Source of the DNA: an uncultured Eubacteriales bacterium
GTDB lineage: Bacteria; Bacillota; Clostridia; Oscillospirales; UBA644
Assembly: GCA_934454405.1 (NCBI GenBank)
Contig: CAKSFN010000013.1
Location: 4,956 to 68,955, forward strand
Length of the DNA stretch: 64,000 bases
Direction: 5' to 3'
Shown: piece by piece, positions 42,098-50,514 of the stretch
Layout of the letters: each line of letters begins with the position of its first letter
How positions within the stretch are numbered: position 1 is the stretch's first letter
The notes under the pieces: model-generated
Seen by the model: only the letters and a program-made list of their open reading frames with translations
What the model was told of the DNA's origin: nothing
Databases searched by the model: none
Program-made: the position numbers and the translations under genes

Positions 42098-42407
42098 CGC
42101 TTTTTCCTCCCAAAACCTCGTCTACGCTTTTTTTATATTCGTTCCATGCCGAAAAGTATTCGCGATACTTTTCAAGCCCCTGCGCCGTTATGCGGTAATA
42201 ACGCCTGTTGCGTCCGCCGAAAGGCACATCGTACGTGGTCAGCGACCCGTCCTTCTGCAATCGCCGCAAAACGGGATAAAGCGTCGATTCCGAAACATCT
42301 ATCGCCTGCCTGACTTTCTGCGTCAGGACGTAGCCGTAAGTGTCCCCGTCGGACAAAACGGCAAGCACGCACGCGTCAAGCAGCGCCGAACCTATCTGAA
42401 ATACCAT
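42084..42407 (-). CDS. PadR-family transcriptional regulator, 107 aa
   Basis: Winged-helix repressor of the short PadR type. LLDACVLAVLSDGDTYGYVL starts the wing-helix domain; QAIDVSESTLYPVLRRLQKD is the recognition helix, and YDVPFGGRNRRYYRITAQGL the wing. A short C-terminal dimerisation helix follows. First gene of the cassette with DUF1700 and DUF4097. The promoter carries a perfect 16-bp palindrome (42446-42461) that is the likely autoregulatory site. Confidence 0.92.
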   Translation of the reverse strand: MVFQIGSALLDACVLAVLSDGDTYGYVLTQKVRQAIDVSESTLYPVLRRLQKDGSLTTYDVPFGGRNRRYYRITAQGLEKYREYFSAWNEYKKSVDEVLGGKSDEQK

Positions 42408-42436
42408 TTCATCACCTCTGCTGTTTTCTGTACAAT

Positions 42437-42465
42437 ATTATACGGCATATAATATTATATGTCAA
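42437..42465 (-). promoter_or_regulatory. Promoter and probable PadR operator
   Basis: Minus-strand TTGACA (42465-42460) and TATAAT (42442-42437), 17-bp spacer. The spacer holds the perfect palindrome CATATAATATTATATG (42446-42461), overlapping the -35 box. Confidence 0.8.
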
Positions 42466-42579
42466 TAGCGTTTATGTAAACTTTTTTCAAATTCAGCCTG
42501 TTTTTCGGGGCATCCGCGCAAAACGGAGGCTTTCCCTCTCAAAAACGGGCGTCACGCGGCGAAAATTTTCGCAAATATC

Positions 42580-42608
42580 TTGAAATGAACGCGATAATAT
42601 GGTATACT
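42580..42608 (+). promoter_or_regulatory. Promoter of gltX-glnS
   Basis: TTGAAA (42580-42585) and TATACT (42603-42608) with a 17-bp spacer; leader about 65 bases without a T-box. Confidence 0.75.
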
Positions 42609-42678
42609 AACATATTATAATAGGAAAATATGCGTCTGCGGTTCAAAAGAGCGGACGCGATGCGAACGGTGAGGATAT

Positions 42679-44364
42679 ATGGATAACGCAAGACTTGCAC
42701 AGCTTTTGTTCGGAGACGTAACGCTTACGGAGGAGGATATCGCTAAAAGATATCCGCAGAGAGAACTGCCCGAGGGCGCGAAAGTTACCCGTTTCGGACC
42801 GAGCCCGACGGGATTCGTTCATTTCGGAGGACTTTTCCCCGTTTTTGTCAGCGAAAGACTGGCGCACCAAAGCGGCGGCGTGTTTTACCTCCGAATAGAG
42901 GATACGGACGCGAAGCGCGAGGTCGAAGGCGCGGCGGAGGGACTTGTTAAAACGCTTGAGCATTACGGCGTGCATTTTGACGAGGGCGCGATAATCGGAG
43001 ACGACGGCAAAATCGAAGATAAAGGCGCATACGGACCTTATCGACAAAGCAAGCGCGCCGAAATATATCACGTTTTTGCAAAAAGACTTGTCGAAGAGGG
43101 AAAAGCATATCCCGTATTCACAACAAAAGAAGAACTCGAAAAAATAAAGAGCGCGGACAAGAAATCCGAAAATTCCGAAAAGGACTGGGACGGCGCGGCG
43201 CGGGAAAGACGCGAACAGCAGACGCGACAGCGCGCGATAACGCTTGAAGAAGTGGAGAGGCATCTGGCGGCGGGCGACCCGTATTCGCTGAATATTCTTG
43301 CGGACGGCGACGGCGAAAAGAAACTGAAATTCACCGACCTTATAAAAGGAACTCTCGAACTGCCCGAAAACGACGAGGATTTCGTTCTTCTGAAATCCGA
43401 CGGTATTCCGACATATCACTTTGCGCATGCGGTGGACGACCACCTTATGGGAACAACGCACGTTGTACGCGGCGAAGAGTGGCTGCCGAGTTTGCCGAAA
43501 CACCTGCAACTTTTCAGATATCTCGGCTTCAAACCCGTTAAATATATGCACATCGCGCAGCTTATGCGCCTTGATGAAAACGGCTCCAAAAAGAAGTTGT
43601 CAAAGCGCGATATGGGTGCAAACCTCAACGATTACGAGCGTATGGGCTATGCCCCCGAATGCGTGGCGGAATATGTTATGACGCTGCTCAATTCCAACTT
43701 TGAGGAGTGGCACGCGCAGAACGCGGACAAGTCGTATCTCGATTTCCCGTTCAGCATCAAAAAAATGAGTTCGTCGGGCTGTCTGTTTGACTTTGACAAA
43801 CTGAACGACGTTTCCAAGAACGTGCTTTCAAAACTTTCCGCGGACGAGATATACAAGGGCACGGCGGATTGGGCGAAAAAGTTCGACCCCGAATTTTTTG
43901 CGTTGCTTGACCGCGACCCCGAATACGCAAAATCCATTCTCGCGATAGGGCGCGGCGGCAAAAAACCGCGCAAGGACTTTGCGGTATACGCCGATGTAAG
44001 ACCGTATATGGACTTTTTCTACGACGAGCTGTTCGCTCCCGATTACTCATACCCCGAAAATCTGCAAAAAGAGGATATTGAAAAGGTTCTCGATATATAC
44101 CCGTCGGTCTATGACGAAACAAAAGAGCAAAACGAGTGGTTCGACGACCTTAAAGCCATCGCGGAAAAGCTCGGTTTTGCGCCTGAAATGAAGCTTTTCA
44201 AGCAGGAGCCGGAAAAATACCGCGGCCACGTCGGCGACGTTGCGATGATACTCCGCGTTGCGATAACGGGACGGCAGCAATCGCCGGACACATATTTTGT
44301 GATGAAGGTTCTCGGCAAAGACAGGGTTTGCGAAAGAATTGCAAGAGCGAAAAAAGCCCTTTAA
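42679..44364 (+). CDS. gltX: Glutamate--tRNA ligase
   Basis: Class I aminoacyl-tRNA synthetase charging tRNA-Glu (and in many Clostridia also tRNA-Gln). The HIGH-region motif is FGPSPTGFVHFGGLFPVFV, so HFGG replaces HIGG; FYLRIEDTDAKREVEGA follows, and the KMSKS loop is KKKLSKRD. At 561 aa it is longer than the ~485-aa norm, with an insertion rich in Lys/Glu around 160-190 and an extended anticodon-binding part. Followed after 17 bases by glnS, so charging of both tRNAs is co-regulated. Confidence 0.93.
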   Translation: MDNARLAQLLFGDVTLTEEDIAKRYPQRELPEGAKVTRFGPSPTGFVHFGGLFPVFVSERLAHQSGGVFYLRIEDTDAKREVEGAAEGLVKTLEHYGVHFDEGAIIGDDGKIEDKGAYGPYRQSKRAEIYHVFAKRLVEEGKAYPVFTTKEELEKIKSADKKSENSEKDWDGAARERREQQTRQRAITLEEVERHLAAGDPYSLNILADGDGEKKLKFTDLIKGTLELPENDEDFVLLKSDGIPTYHFAHAVDDHLMGTTHVVRGEEWLPSLPKHLQLFRYLGFKPVKYMHIAQLMRLDENGSKKKLSKRDMGANLNDYERMGYAPECVAEYVMTLLNSNFEEWHAQNADKSYLDFPFSIKKMSSSGCLFDFDKLNDVSKNVLSKLSADEIYKGTADWAKKFDPEFFALLDRDPEYAKSILAIGRGGKKPRKDFAVYADVRPYMDFFYDELFAPDYSYPENLQKEDIEKVLDIYPSVYDETKEQNEWFDDLKAIAEKLGFAPEMKLFKQEPEKYRGHVGDVAMILRVAITGRQQSPDTYFVMKVLGKDRVCERIARAKKAL

Positions 44365-44381
44365 GAAAGGATATATATAAT

Positions 44382-46037
44382 ATGGAAGAAAACAAAGTTT
44401 CGAACTTCCTGTTCGATATAATAGAAAAGGACCTCGCGGACGGTGTTTGCGACAAGGTGCACACGCGTTTTCCGCCCGAGCCGAACGGGTATCTGCACAT
44501 AGGTCACATCAAGGCGATATATATAAACTACACCGCAAAAAAGCAGTATAACGGCAAATTCAATCTGCGCTACGACGATACGAACCCCACAAAAGAGGAC
44601 GTTGAGTTTGTGGATTCGATCTACGAAGACCTGAAATGGCTCATCGGCGAAGATCCGGACGGCGTGTTCTACGGCTCGGACTATTTCGATAAATGCTACG
44701 AATATGCCGTAAAACTCATAAAGGACGGCAAGGCGTTCGTGTGCGATCTTTCCGCGGACGAATGGGACGAAAAATACCGCGGATCGCTGACAGAGCCGGG
44801 CAAAGAAAGCCCTTACAGAAACAGAAGCGTTGAGGAAAACCTCGATCTTTTCGAAAGGATGAAAAACGGCGAGTTCGCGGACGGCGAGAGATGTCTGCGC
44901 GCAAAAATAGATATGTCTTCGCCGAACCTTAATATGCGAGATCCCGTTATTTACAGAATCCTGCATTGCCGCCACCACAGACAGGGCGACAAATGGTGCA
45001 TCTACCCCCTCTACGACTTTGCGCACCCCATTCAGGACGCACTCGAAGGCATAACCCATTCGATGTGCTCGATAGAGTTTGAAAATCACAGACCGCTTTA
45101 CGAATGGGTCATCGACAACGTCGGATTTGAGAAAAAGCCGAAGCAGAGAGAGTTTGCAAAACTGTTTATCACAAACACCGTAACCTCGAAACGCCTGCTC
45201 CGCAAGCTTGTGGAGAACGGCACGGTTGACGGCTGGGACGACCCGCGTATGCCGACCGTTTGCGGTATGAGAAGAAGAGGATACACTCCCTCCGCCATTT
45301 TCGATTTTATCGCAAGAGCGGGCGTTGCAAAGGCGGTTTCGCTTGTTGACAGCGCGCTTCTCGAACATTGCATAAGAGAAGAACTGAACGAAACGGCGCC
45401 GCGAAGAGTGGTTGTTCTGCACCCGATAAAGGTCGTTATAGAGAACTACCCCGAGGATAAAAAAGAGTATTTCGAGCTTCCGAACATTCCGAAAAACGAC
45501 GAGGCGGGCAAGAGAAAGGTTGCGTTTACCCGCGAGCTTTACATCGACGCCGACGATTTTGCGGAAGTTCCGCCGCCGAAGTTCTTCCGTCTCAAGCCGG
45601 ACGGGGAAGTGAGGCTTATGGGTTCGTATATAGTAAAACTGAAAGAGATTGTCAAAAACGAAGACGGCAGCATAAAAGAACTGCGCTGCGAAGCAGACCT
45701 CGAAACGGGCTGCGGAATGCCCGCGGACGGAAGAAAAGTAAAGGGAACCATACATTGGGTGTCCGCTTCCGATTGCGAAAACGTGACCGTCAACCTTTAC
45801 GAAAATCTTTTCAATATAGAAAACACGCGTGAAAAGGGCATCGTGCTTGACGATTATCTCAATCCCAATTCACTGACGGTTCTCGAAAACTGCAAGGCGG
45901 AAAAAGCCGTTGCCGACGCGAAGGCGGGCGACACATTCCAGTTTGTCAGAACGGGATACTTCTGCAAGGACAGCCGCAAAGAGAACACGTTCGGCTTGAC
46001 CGTCGGGCTTAAAGACAGTTATAAAGAAAACAAATAA
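44382..46037 (+). CDS. glnS: Glutamine--tRNA ligase
   Basis: Class I synthetase directly charging tRNA-Gln. HIGH motif in PEPNGYLHIGHIKAIYINYT, LRYDDTNPTKEDVEFVDSI, and KMSKS-region VTSKRLLRKLVENGTVDGWD with DDPRMPTVCGMRRRG. C-terminal beta-barrels contain FFRLKPDGEVRLMGSYIV. 551 aa. The start at 44382 (MEENKVSNFLFD) follows AAGAAAGG; an upstream in-frame ATG lies within gltX. Many Bacillota lack GlnRS and use GatCAB instead, so its presence beside gltX is informative for lineage. Confidence 0.95.
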   Translation: MEENKVSNFLFDIIEKDLADGVCDKVHTRFPPEPNGYLHIGHIKAIYINYTAKKQYNGKFNLRYDDTNPTKEDVEFVDSIYEDLKWLIGEDPDGVFYGSDYFDKCYEYAVKLIKDGKAFVCDLSADEWDEKYRGSLTEPGKESPYRNRSVEENLDLFERMKNGEFADGERCLRAKIDMSSPNLNMRDPVIYRILHCRHHRQGDKWCIYPLYDFAHPIQDALEGITHSMCSIEFENHRPLYEWVIDNVGFEKKPKQREFAKLFITNTVTSKRLLRKLVENGTVDGWDDPRMPTVCGMRRRGYTPSAIFDFIARAGVAKAVSLVDSALLEHCIREELNETAPRRVVVLHPIKVVIENYPEDKKEYFELPNIPKNDEAGKRKVAFTRELYIDADDFAEVPPPKFFRLKPDGEVRLMGSYIVKLKEIVKNEDGSIKELRCEADLETGCGMPADGRKVKGTIHWVSASDCENVTVNLYENLFNIENTREKGIVLDDYLNPNSLTVLENCKAEKAVADAKAGDTFQFVRTGYFCKDSRKENTFGLTVGLKDSYKENK

Positions 46038-46044
46038 AACGAAG

Positions 46045-46084
46045 CAAGGGGTTGCAAAGAACGCAGGTTTTTTGCGGCCCCTTG
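46045..46084 (+). terminator. Terminator after glnS
   Basis: Stem CAAGGGG (46045-46051) with CCCCTTG (46078-46084), extended by TTGCAAA-type pairing inside; eight bases after the glnS stop. Confidence 0.65.
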
Positions 46085-46197
46085 GCATTTTGAGCAAAAC
46101 GGATGGTCTGTTTACCTCTCTTTTTGGTATTTTATAACGACTCTTTTCCGCTGTTTTCGGCAAAATGTGACAAATATCAAACAAAGCAATTTCGGGG

Positions 46198-46226
46198 TTG
46201 ACAACGGATATTTTTTCTGCTAAAAT
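46198..46226 (+). promoter_or_regulatory. Promoter of the nucleoside importer operon
   Basis: TTGACA (46198-46203) and TAAAAT (46221-46226) with a 17-bp spacer, 20 bp upstream of the riboswitch aptamer. Confidence 0.85.
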
Positions 46227-46245
46227 GAATTTGTAATTGAACAAG

Positions 46246-46313
46246 GCTTGTATATCATCTGTGATATGGACAGAAAGTTTCTACCGGACGCCGTAAATGT
46301 TCCGACTATAAGC
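46246..46313 (+). promoter_or_regulatory. Purine riboswitch aptamer, guanine type
   Basis: P1 pairs GCTTGTA (46246-46252) with TATAAGC (46307-46313). P2 is TCTGT / ACAGA around the conserved loop GATATGG; the J2/3 segment AGTTTCTACC and the P3 loop CCGTAAAT are canonical. The specificity base in CCGACTATA is C, the guanine/hypoxanthine type rather than the U of adenine riboswitches. A terminator hairpin follows, so ligand binding should switch the operon off. Confidence 0.93.
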
Positions 46314-46315
46314 TT

Positions 46316-46360
46316 CAATAACCTTTTCCCCTCTTTTTTTCATAGGGGTTATTGTTGTTT
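46316..46360 (+). terminator. Riboswitch expression-platform terminator
   Basis: CAATAACC (46316-46323) pairs with GGTTATTG (46347-46354), with an inner CCCCT / AGGGG pairing, followed by TTGTTTTA. It starts three bases after the aptamer's P1 stem, the usual OFF-switch layout. About 115 bases of leader separate it from the first gene. Confidence 0.8.
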
Positions 46361-46475
46361 TATGAACGGTGTGCCGCGGCGGTACGCCGATTTTTTATTT
46401 TCAGTCTATGACGATATGGGAACTCCCGTATCCGAGAAATAACATTCTTTTCTTTTTCAGGAGGTACGTAGTACT

Positions 46476-47729
46476 ATGTGCAAGAAGATTTTTGCTCTTT
46501 GCCTCGCGGCAATCATGGTATGCTCTCTCTTCGCGCTTGCAGGTTGCAAAGGCGGAGACACAACTAACACAACCGATGCTACCAAGTCCACAGACGGCGG
46601 CGACGCTAAAGTAGACTATTCCAAGATCAAGATCGGTTTCATTTTCCTTCATGACGACAAGTCCACCTATGACCTTAACTTCATGAACGCCGCAAAAGCA
46701 GCGCAGAAAAAACTCGGTCTTTCCGACGATCAGGTTATCTTCAAGTATCCCGTTGACGAATCCTCCGCTTGCTATGACGCTGCGGCTGACCTTGCAGACC
46801 AGGGATGCAACATCGTTTTTGCAGACAGCTTCGGTCATGAATCCTTCATTCTTCAGGCAGCAAAAGAATTCCCCGACGTTCAGTTCTGCCACGCAACCGG
46901 CACAAAAGCGCACACCGAAAAAGTCGCAAACTTCCACAACGCATTCGCGTCCATTTATGAAGGCCGTTACCTTGCAGGTATCACCGCAGGCATGAAGCTC
47001 AACGAAATGATCGAATCTGGCAAAATCACCGCTGAGCAGGCAGTTATAGGCTATGTAGGCGCTTTCCCCTACGCAGAAGTTATTTCCGGATACACCTCGT
47101 TCTTCCTCGGCGCGCGTTCCGTTTGCCCGTCCGTTACGATGAAGGTAGACTTCACCGGCGCCTGGTACAGCGTTGACTCAGAAAGAGACGTTGCAAACTC
47201 CCTTATGGATAAAGGCGCGGTTCTTATTTCCCAGCACGCGGACTCCATGGGCGCTCCCTCCGCTTGCGAAGCAAGAAACGTTCCCAACGTATCTTACAAC
47301 GGTTCCACCATTGATTCCTGCCCGAACACTTTCCTTGTTTCCTCCAGAATCGACTGGGAGCCGTACTTTGAATACATCATCAACTGCGTTGCCAAGGGCG
47401 AGACCATCGCGGCAGACTGGACCGGCACTCTTGCTACCGGCTCCGTTGTTCTGACCGACATCAACGAGGCTGTTGCCGCAAAGGGAACCAAAGAAGCGGT
47501 TGAGGCTGCAAAGAAAGATCTCGAAGCAGGCACTCTTAAAGTATTCGACACCTCCAAATTCACCGTAAACGGCGAAACTCTTACGGAGTATCTTGCGGAC
47601 GTTGACGATATGGGCGACTTTGTTCCCGAAACGAACGCCATCTCCGACGGCTACTTCCACGAATCCGAATACCGTTCCGCTCCCTATTTCAATATAGACA
47701 TAGACGGTATCACCAGACTTGACAAGTAA
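46476..47729 (+). CDS. nupN: BMP-family nucleoside-binding lipoprotein of an ABC importer
   Basis: Substrate-binding protein of the BmpA/PnrA group. Lipoprotein signal peptide MCKKIFALCLAAIMVCSLF with lipobox LAGC (Cys27), then a Gly/Thr/Asp linker and the binding fold: KIGFIFLHDDKSTYDLNFMN, NIVFADSFGHESFILQAAKE, FCHATGTKAHTE, IGYVGAFPYAEVISGYTSFF. 417 aa. Codon use is visibly biased (GCA, CTT, GTT, ATC) compared with neighbours, as expected for high expression. An intra-operon terminator follows, which would leave this product in excess over the membrane components. Regulated by the guanine riboswitch. Confidence 0.92.
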   Translation: MCKKIFALCLAAIMVCSLFALAGCKGGDTTNTTDATKSTDGGDAKVDYSKIKIGFIFLHDDKSTYDLNFMNAAKAAQKKLGLSDDQVIFKYPVDESSACYDAAADLADQGCNIVFADSFGHESFILQAAKEFPDVQFCHATGTKAHTEKVANFHNAFASIYEGRYLAGITAGMKLNEMIESGKITAEQAVIGYVGAFPYAEVISGYTSFFLGARSVCPSVTMKVDFTGAWYSVDSERDVANSLMDKGAVLISQHADSMGAPSACEARNVPNVSYNGSTIDSCPNTFLVSSRIDWEPYFEYIINCVAKGETIAADWTGTLATGSVVLTDINEAVAAKGTKEAVEAAKKDLEAGTLKVFDTSKFTVNGETLTEYLADVDDMGDFVPETNAISDGYFHESEYRSAPYFNIDIDGITRLDK

Positions 47730-47759
47730 TCAGGCGGATACTTTATCCGTCGAACCGCA

Positions 47760-47787
47760 AAAGGCGGGGTTTCAAAGCCCCGCCTTT
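47760..47787 (+). terminator. Intra-operon attenuating terminator
   Basis: Perfect 10-bp stem AAAGGCGGGG / CCCCGCCTTT with an eight-base loop, followed by GCTTTAATT, between the binding-protein gene and the ATPase gene. Confidence 0.8.
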
Positions 47788-47804
47788 GCTTTAATTAAAA
47801 GCAG

Positions 47805-47854
47805 GTTGATGTCTGAAAAATGTATTGCGCGCAATATGTTTTTGAAACATCAAC
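47805..47854. repeat. 50-bp interrupted palindrome before the ATPase gene
   Basis: GTTGATGT at the left end mirrors ACATCAAC at the right, AAAAA mirrors TTTTT, and the centre is the perfect palindrome ATTGCGCGCAAT (47824-47835); 21 of 25 positions pair. It could be an mRNA hairpin or a protein-binding site. Confidence 0.65.
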
Positions 47855-47872
47855 ATAAAGCAGGAGGTCAGC

Positions 47873-49408
47873 ATGGGAACACCCGCGATAGAACTGAAAA
47901 ACATAACAAAGACCTTCGGAAGCATCGTTGCAAACAAAGACGTTTCAATGACCGTCAACAGGGGTGAAATTCTTTCTGTTCTCGGCGAAAACGGAAGCGG
48001 CAAAACGACGCTGATGAATATGATTTCGGGAATATATTTCCCCGATTCGGGCGAAATTCTGATAAACGGCAGGGAGGTCGTTATCCGTTCCCCGAAAGAC
48101 GCCTTTGAATACGGCATCGGAATGATACACCAGCATTTCAAGCTCATCAACGTTTTTACGGCGGCGGAAAACATCATTCTCGGGCTCAAAAACGAAAAAT
48201 ACGACCCCAAAAAAAGTATTGAAAAGATCCGCGCGATAAGCGAGGCTTACGGTTTTGAGATAGACCCGACAAAGCGCATTTCCGATATGTCCGTTTCAGA
48301 AAAACAGACGGTTGAAATAATAAAAGTGCTTTATCGCGGCGCGGATATTCTCATTCTTGACGAGCCTACGGCGGTTCTGACGCCGCAGGAAACAAAAAAA
48401 CTTTTTGCCGTTCTTCGCAAGATGAAGGAGGACGGAAAATCCATAATCATCATAACGCACAAACTGCACGAGGTTCTCGATATTTCCGACAAGGTGTCCG
48501 TTCTGAGAAAAGGCGAATACATCGGAACGGTCACCACAAAAGAGACAAACGAGGCGGAATTGACCGAAATGATGGTCGGCAAAAAAATCAGCCTCGATAT
48601 AGACAGATCCGAGCCCAAAGACCCGACGGACAGACTTACCGTGAGAGGGCTTAACTGCAAGAACAGAGACGGGGTTCAAATTCTCGACGACGTATCGTTC
48701 ACGGCTCGTTCGGGCGAAATTCTCGGAATTGCGGGCATCGCGGGCAGCGGACAGAGAGAACTGCTTGAATCCATAGCAGGACTTCAAAAGGTTCAGACCG
48801 GCGAAATTCTCTACAACAACCCGAAAAACGGAAAGACTGAGAATCTTCGCGACAAAACGCCTCTCCAGATAAGAGAGCTCGGAGTTCGTCTTTCCTTTGT
48901 TCCCGAGGATCGTCTCGGCATGGGGCTTGTCGGGAATATGGACATCGTTGACAATATGATGCTCCGCTCTTACAGAAAAGGCAGAGGCGCATTCCTGCAC
49001 AGAAAACAGCCGAAAGACCTCGCGGCAACCATAATCAAACAGCTTGAAGTCGCAACTCCCTCCGCATCGACGCCCGTCCGCAGACTTTCGGGCGGAAACG
49101 TCCAAAAAGTGCTTGTCGGCAGAGAGATAGCGGCGGCGCCGACCGTGCTTATGGCGGCGTATCCCGTGAGAGGACTTGACATTAACTCCTCATATATGAT
49201 ATACAACCTGCTCAACGAGCAAAAGCAGAAAGGCGTCGCCGTTATTTTCGTGGGCGAAGACCTCGATGTTCTCATAGAACTTTGCGACCGCATACTTGTA
49301 ATAGGATCGGGCAAGGTTACGGGCGTGGTTGACGGCAGAACCGCAAAGAAAGAAGAGATAGGTCTGCTTATGACAAAAACGACAGGCGTCGAAAAGGAGG
49401 AAGAATGA
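47873..49408 (+). CDS. nupO: Nucleoside ABC importer ATPase, two NBDs
   Basis: Energises uptake of guanosine-like nucleosides with the two permeases downstream. NBD1: Walker A VLGENGSGKTTLMNM, signature region DMSVSEKQTVEI, Walker B DILILDEPTAVLTPQE. NBD2 has the noncanonical P-loop GIAGIAGSGQRELLESIAGL usual for this family, signature RLSGGNVQKVLVGREI, and a Walker B segment TVLMAAYPVRGLDINS. 511 aa. ATG preceded by AGGAGG. Its stop overlaps the first permease (ATGA). Confidence 0.93.
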   Translation: MGTPAIELKNITKTFGSIVANKDVSMTVNRGEILSVLGENGSGKTTLMNMISGIYFPDSGEILINGREVVIRSPKDAFEYGIGMIHQHFKLINVFTAAENIILGLKNEKYDPKKSIEKIRAISEAYGFEIDPTKRISDMSVSEKQTVEIIKVLYRGADILILDEPTAVLTPQETKKLFAVLRKMKEDGKSIIIITHKLHEVLDISDKVSVLRKGEYIGTVTTKETNEAELTEMMVGKKISLDIDRSEPKDPTDRLTVRGLNCKNRDGVQILDDVSFTARSGEILGIAGIAGSGQRELLESIAGLQKVQTGEILYNNPKNGKTENLRDKTPLQIRELGVRLSFVPEDRLGMGLVGNMDIVDNMMLRSYRKGRGAFLHRKQPKDLAATIIKQLEVATPSASTPVRRLSGGNVQKVLVGREIAAAPTVLMAAYPVRGLDINSSYMIYNLLNEQKQKGVAVIFVGEDLDVLIELCDRILVIGSGKVTGVVDGRTAKKEEIGLLMTKTTGVEKEEE

Positions 49409-50514
49409 TGGCAAACGAAAAGAAAACTCACGAACCGCTTTTCCATATCGTCAAGCGTTCCTCCGCGCCTTTCGGTTTAAGCGTTCCCGTAAGAATAGGG
49501 GCGGTCGTGCTTGCGTTCCTTGTCTGCATGTTTATAGTTGTGCTGATGACGGGCAGAAGCCCCGTTGCGTTTATCACGGCAATGCTCGAGGGTCTGGCAA
49601 AGACACCGCGCAGATTCTGGATTTTTCTTTATAAAACCGCGATTCTTCTTTGCGTGGCGCTTGCGCTGACCCCTGCATTCAAGATGAAGTTCTGGAATAT
49701 CGGCGGCAACGGACAGGCACTTGTCGGCGCACTTTCCACCACCGCGATTATGTTCTATTTCGGCGGAAAAATACCGAACGGACTGCTTTGGGTGTTCATG
49801 CTTGCCGCCAGCCTTGTTTCGGGCATGATCTGGGCGGCGCTTCCCGCAATTTTCAAAGCGAAGTGGAACACAAACGAAACGCTGTTTACGCTGATGATGA
49901 ACTACATCGCCGTGCAGGCGGTCGAAGCCTGCATAACGGTCTGGGCGCCGAACGGTTCGGGCAAGCTTCAGCCGATGAACGCTTACGCGCTTCCGCAGAT
50001 AGAGAATAAATGGCTTCTTTCCATTCTCGTTGTCGCGATTATGACCGTGCTGATATTCATATATCTCAAATTCTCCAAGCACGGCTATGAGATCACGGTT
50101 GTCGGGGAAAGCCGCAACACGGCTCTTTATATCGGCATAAACGTCAAAAAAGTTATCATCAGAACAATGCTCCTTTCGGGCGCGATATGCGGTCTTGTCG
50201 GATTCCTTATCGTCGGCGGCGTTGACTGCACCATAAGCCCGACAGACACGATAGGCTCGATAGGCTTCACGGCTATCCTTGTTTCGTGGATGGCAAAATT
50301 CAACCCTCTGCTTATGGTTCTGACCTCCGCGCTTGTTTCGTTCCTCGAAGTCGGAACGACGCAGGTCGCAACGGGATTCAAGATAGACGGCTCCATTTCG
50401 GACATTGTCACGGCTATCGTGCTTCTGTTCGTTGTCGGAAGCGAATTCTTCATAAACTACAGGATTATGTTCCGTCATTCGTCAAAGGAGGTTTCCGACC
50501 GTGGATATCATTAA
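49405..50514 (+). CDS. nupP: Nucleoside ABC importer permease, subunit 1
   Basis: Membrane subunit of the BmpA-type importer, BPD_transp_2 family. About ten hydrophobic segments from residue 28 onward; the family stretch ALTPAFKMKFWNIGGNGQAL (about 90-109) and the cytoplasmic coupling loop VVGESRNTALYIGINVKKVI (about 232-251) are clear. 369 aa. It overlaps the ATPase gene by four bases and the second permease by 14 bases. Confidence 0.93.
   Translation: MMANEKKTHEPLFHIVKRSSAPFGLSVPVRIGAVVLAFLVCMFIVVLMTGRSPVAFITAMLEGLAKTPRRFWIFLYKTAILLCVALALTPAFKMKFWNIGGNGQALVGALSTTAIMFYFGGKIPNGLLWVFMLAASLVSGMIWAALPAIFKAKWNTNETLFTLMMNYIAVQAVEACITVWAPNGSGKLQPMNAYALPQIENKWLLSILVVAIMTVLIFIYLKFSKHGYEITVVGESRNTALYIGINVKKVIIRTMLLSGAICGLVGFLIVGGVDCTISPTDTIGSIGFTAILVSWMAKFNPLLMVLTSALVSFLEVGTTQVATGFKIDGSISDIVTAIVLLFVVGSEFFINYRIMFRHSSKEVSDRGYH

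Noticed and set aside
49060..49180. Odd Walker B (AYPVRGLD) in the second NBD of the nucleoside importer ATPase as evidence of decay
   Set aside because: Degenerate second sites are normal in this family (GxAGxGQ-type P-loop, TRGLD), so it is not a special finding.
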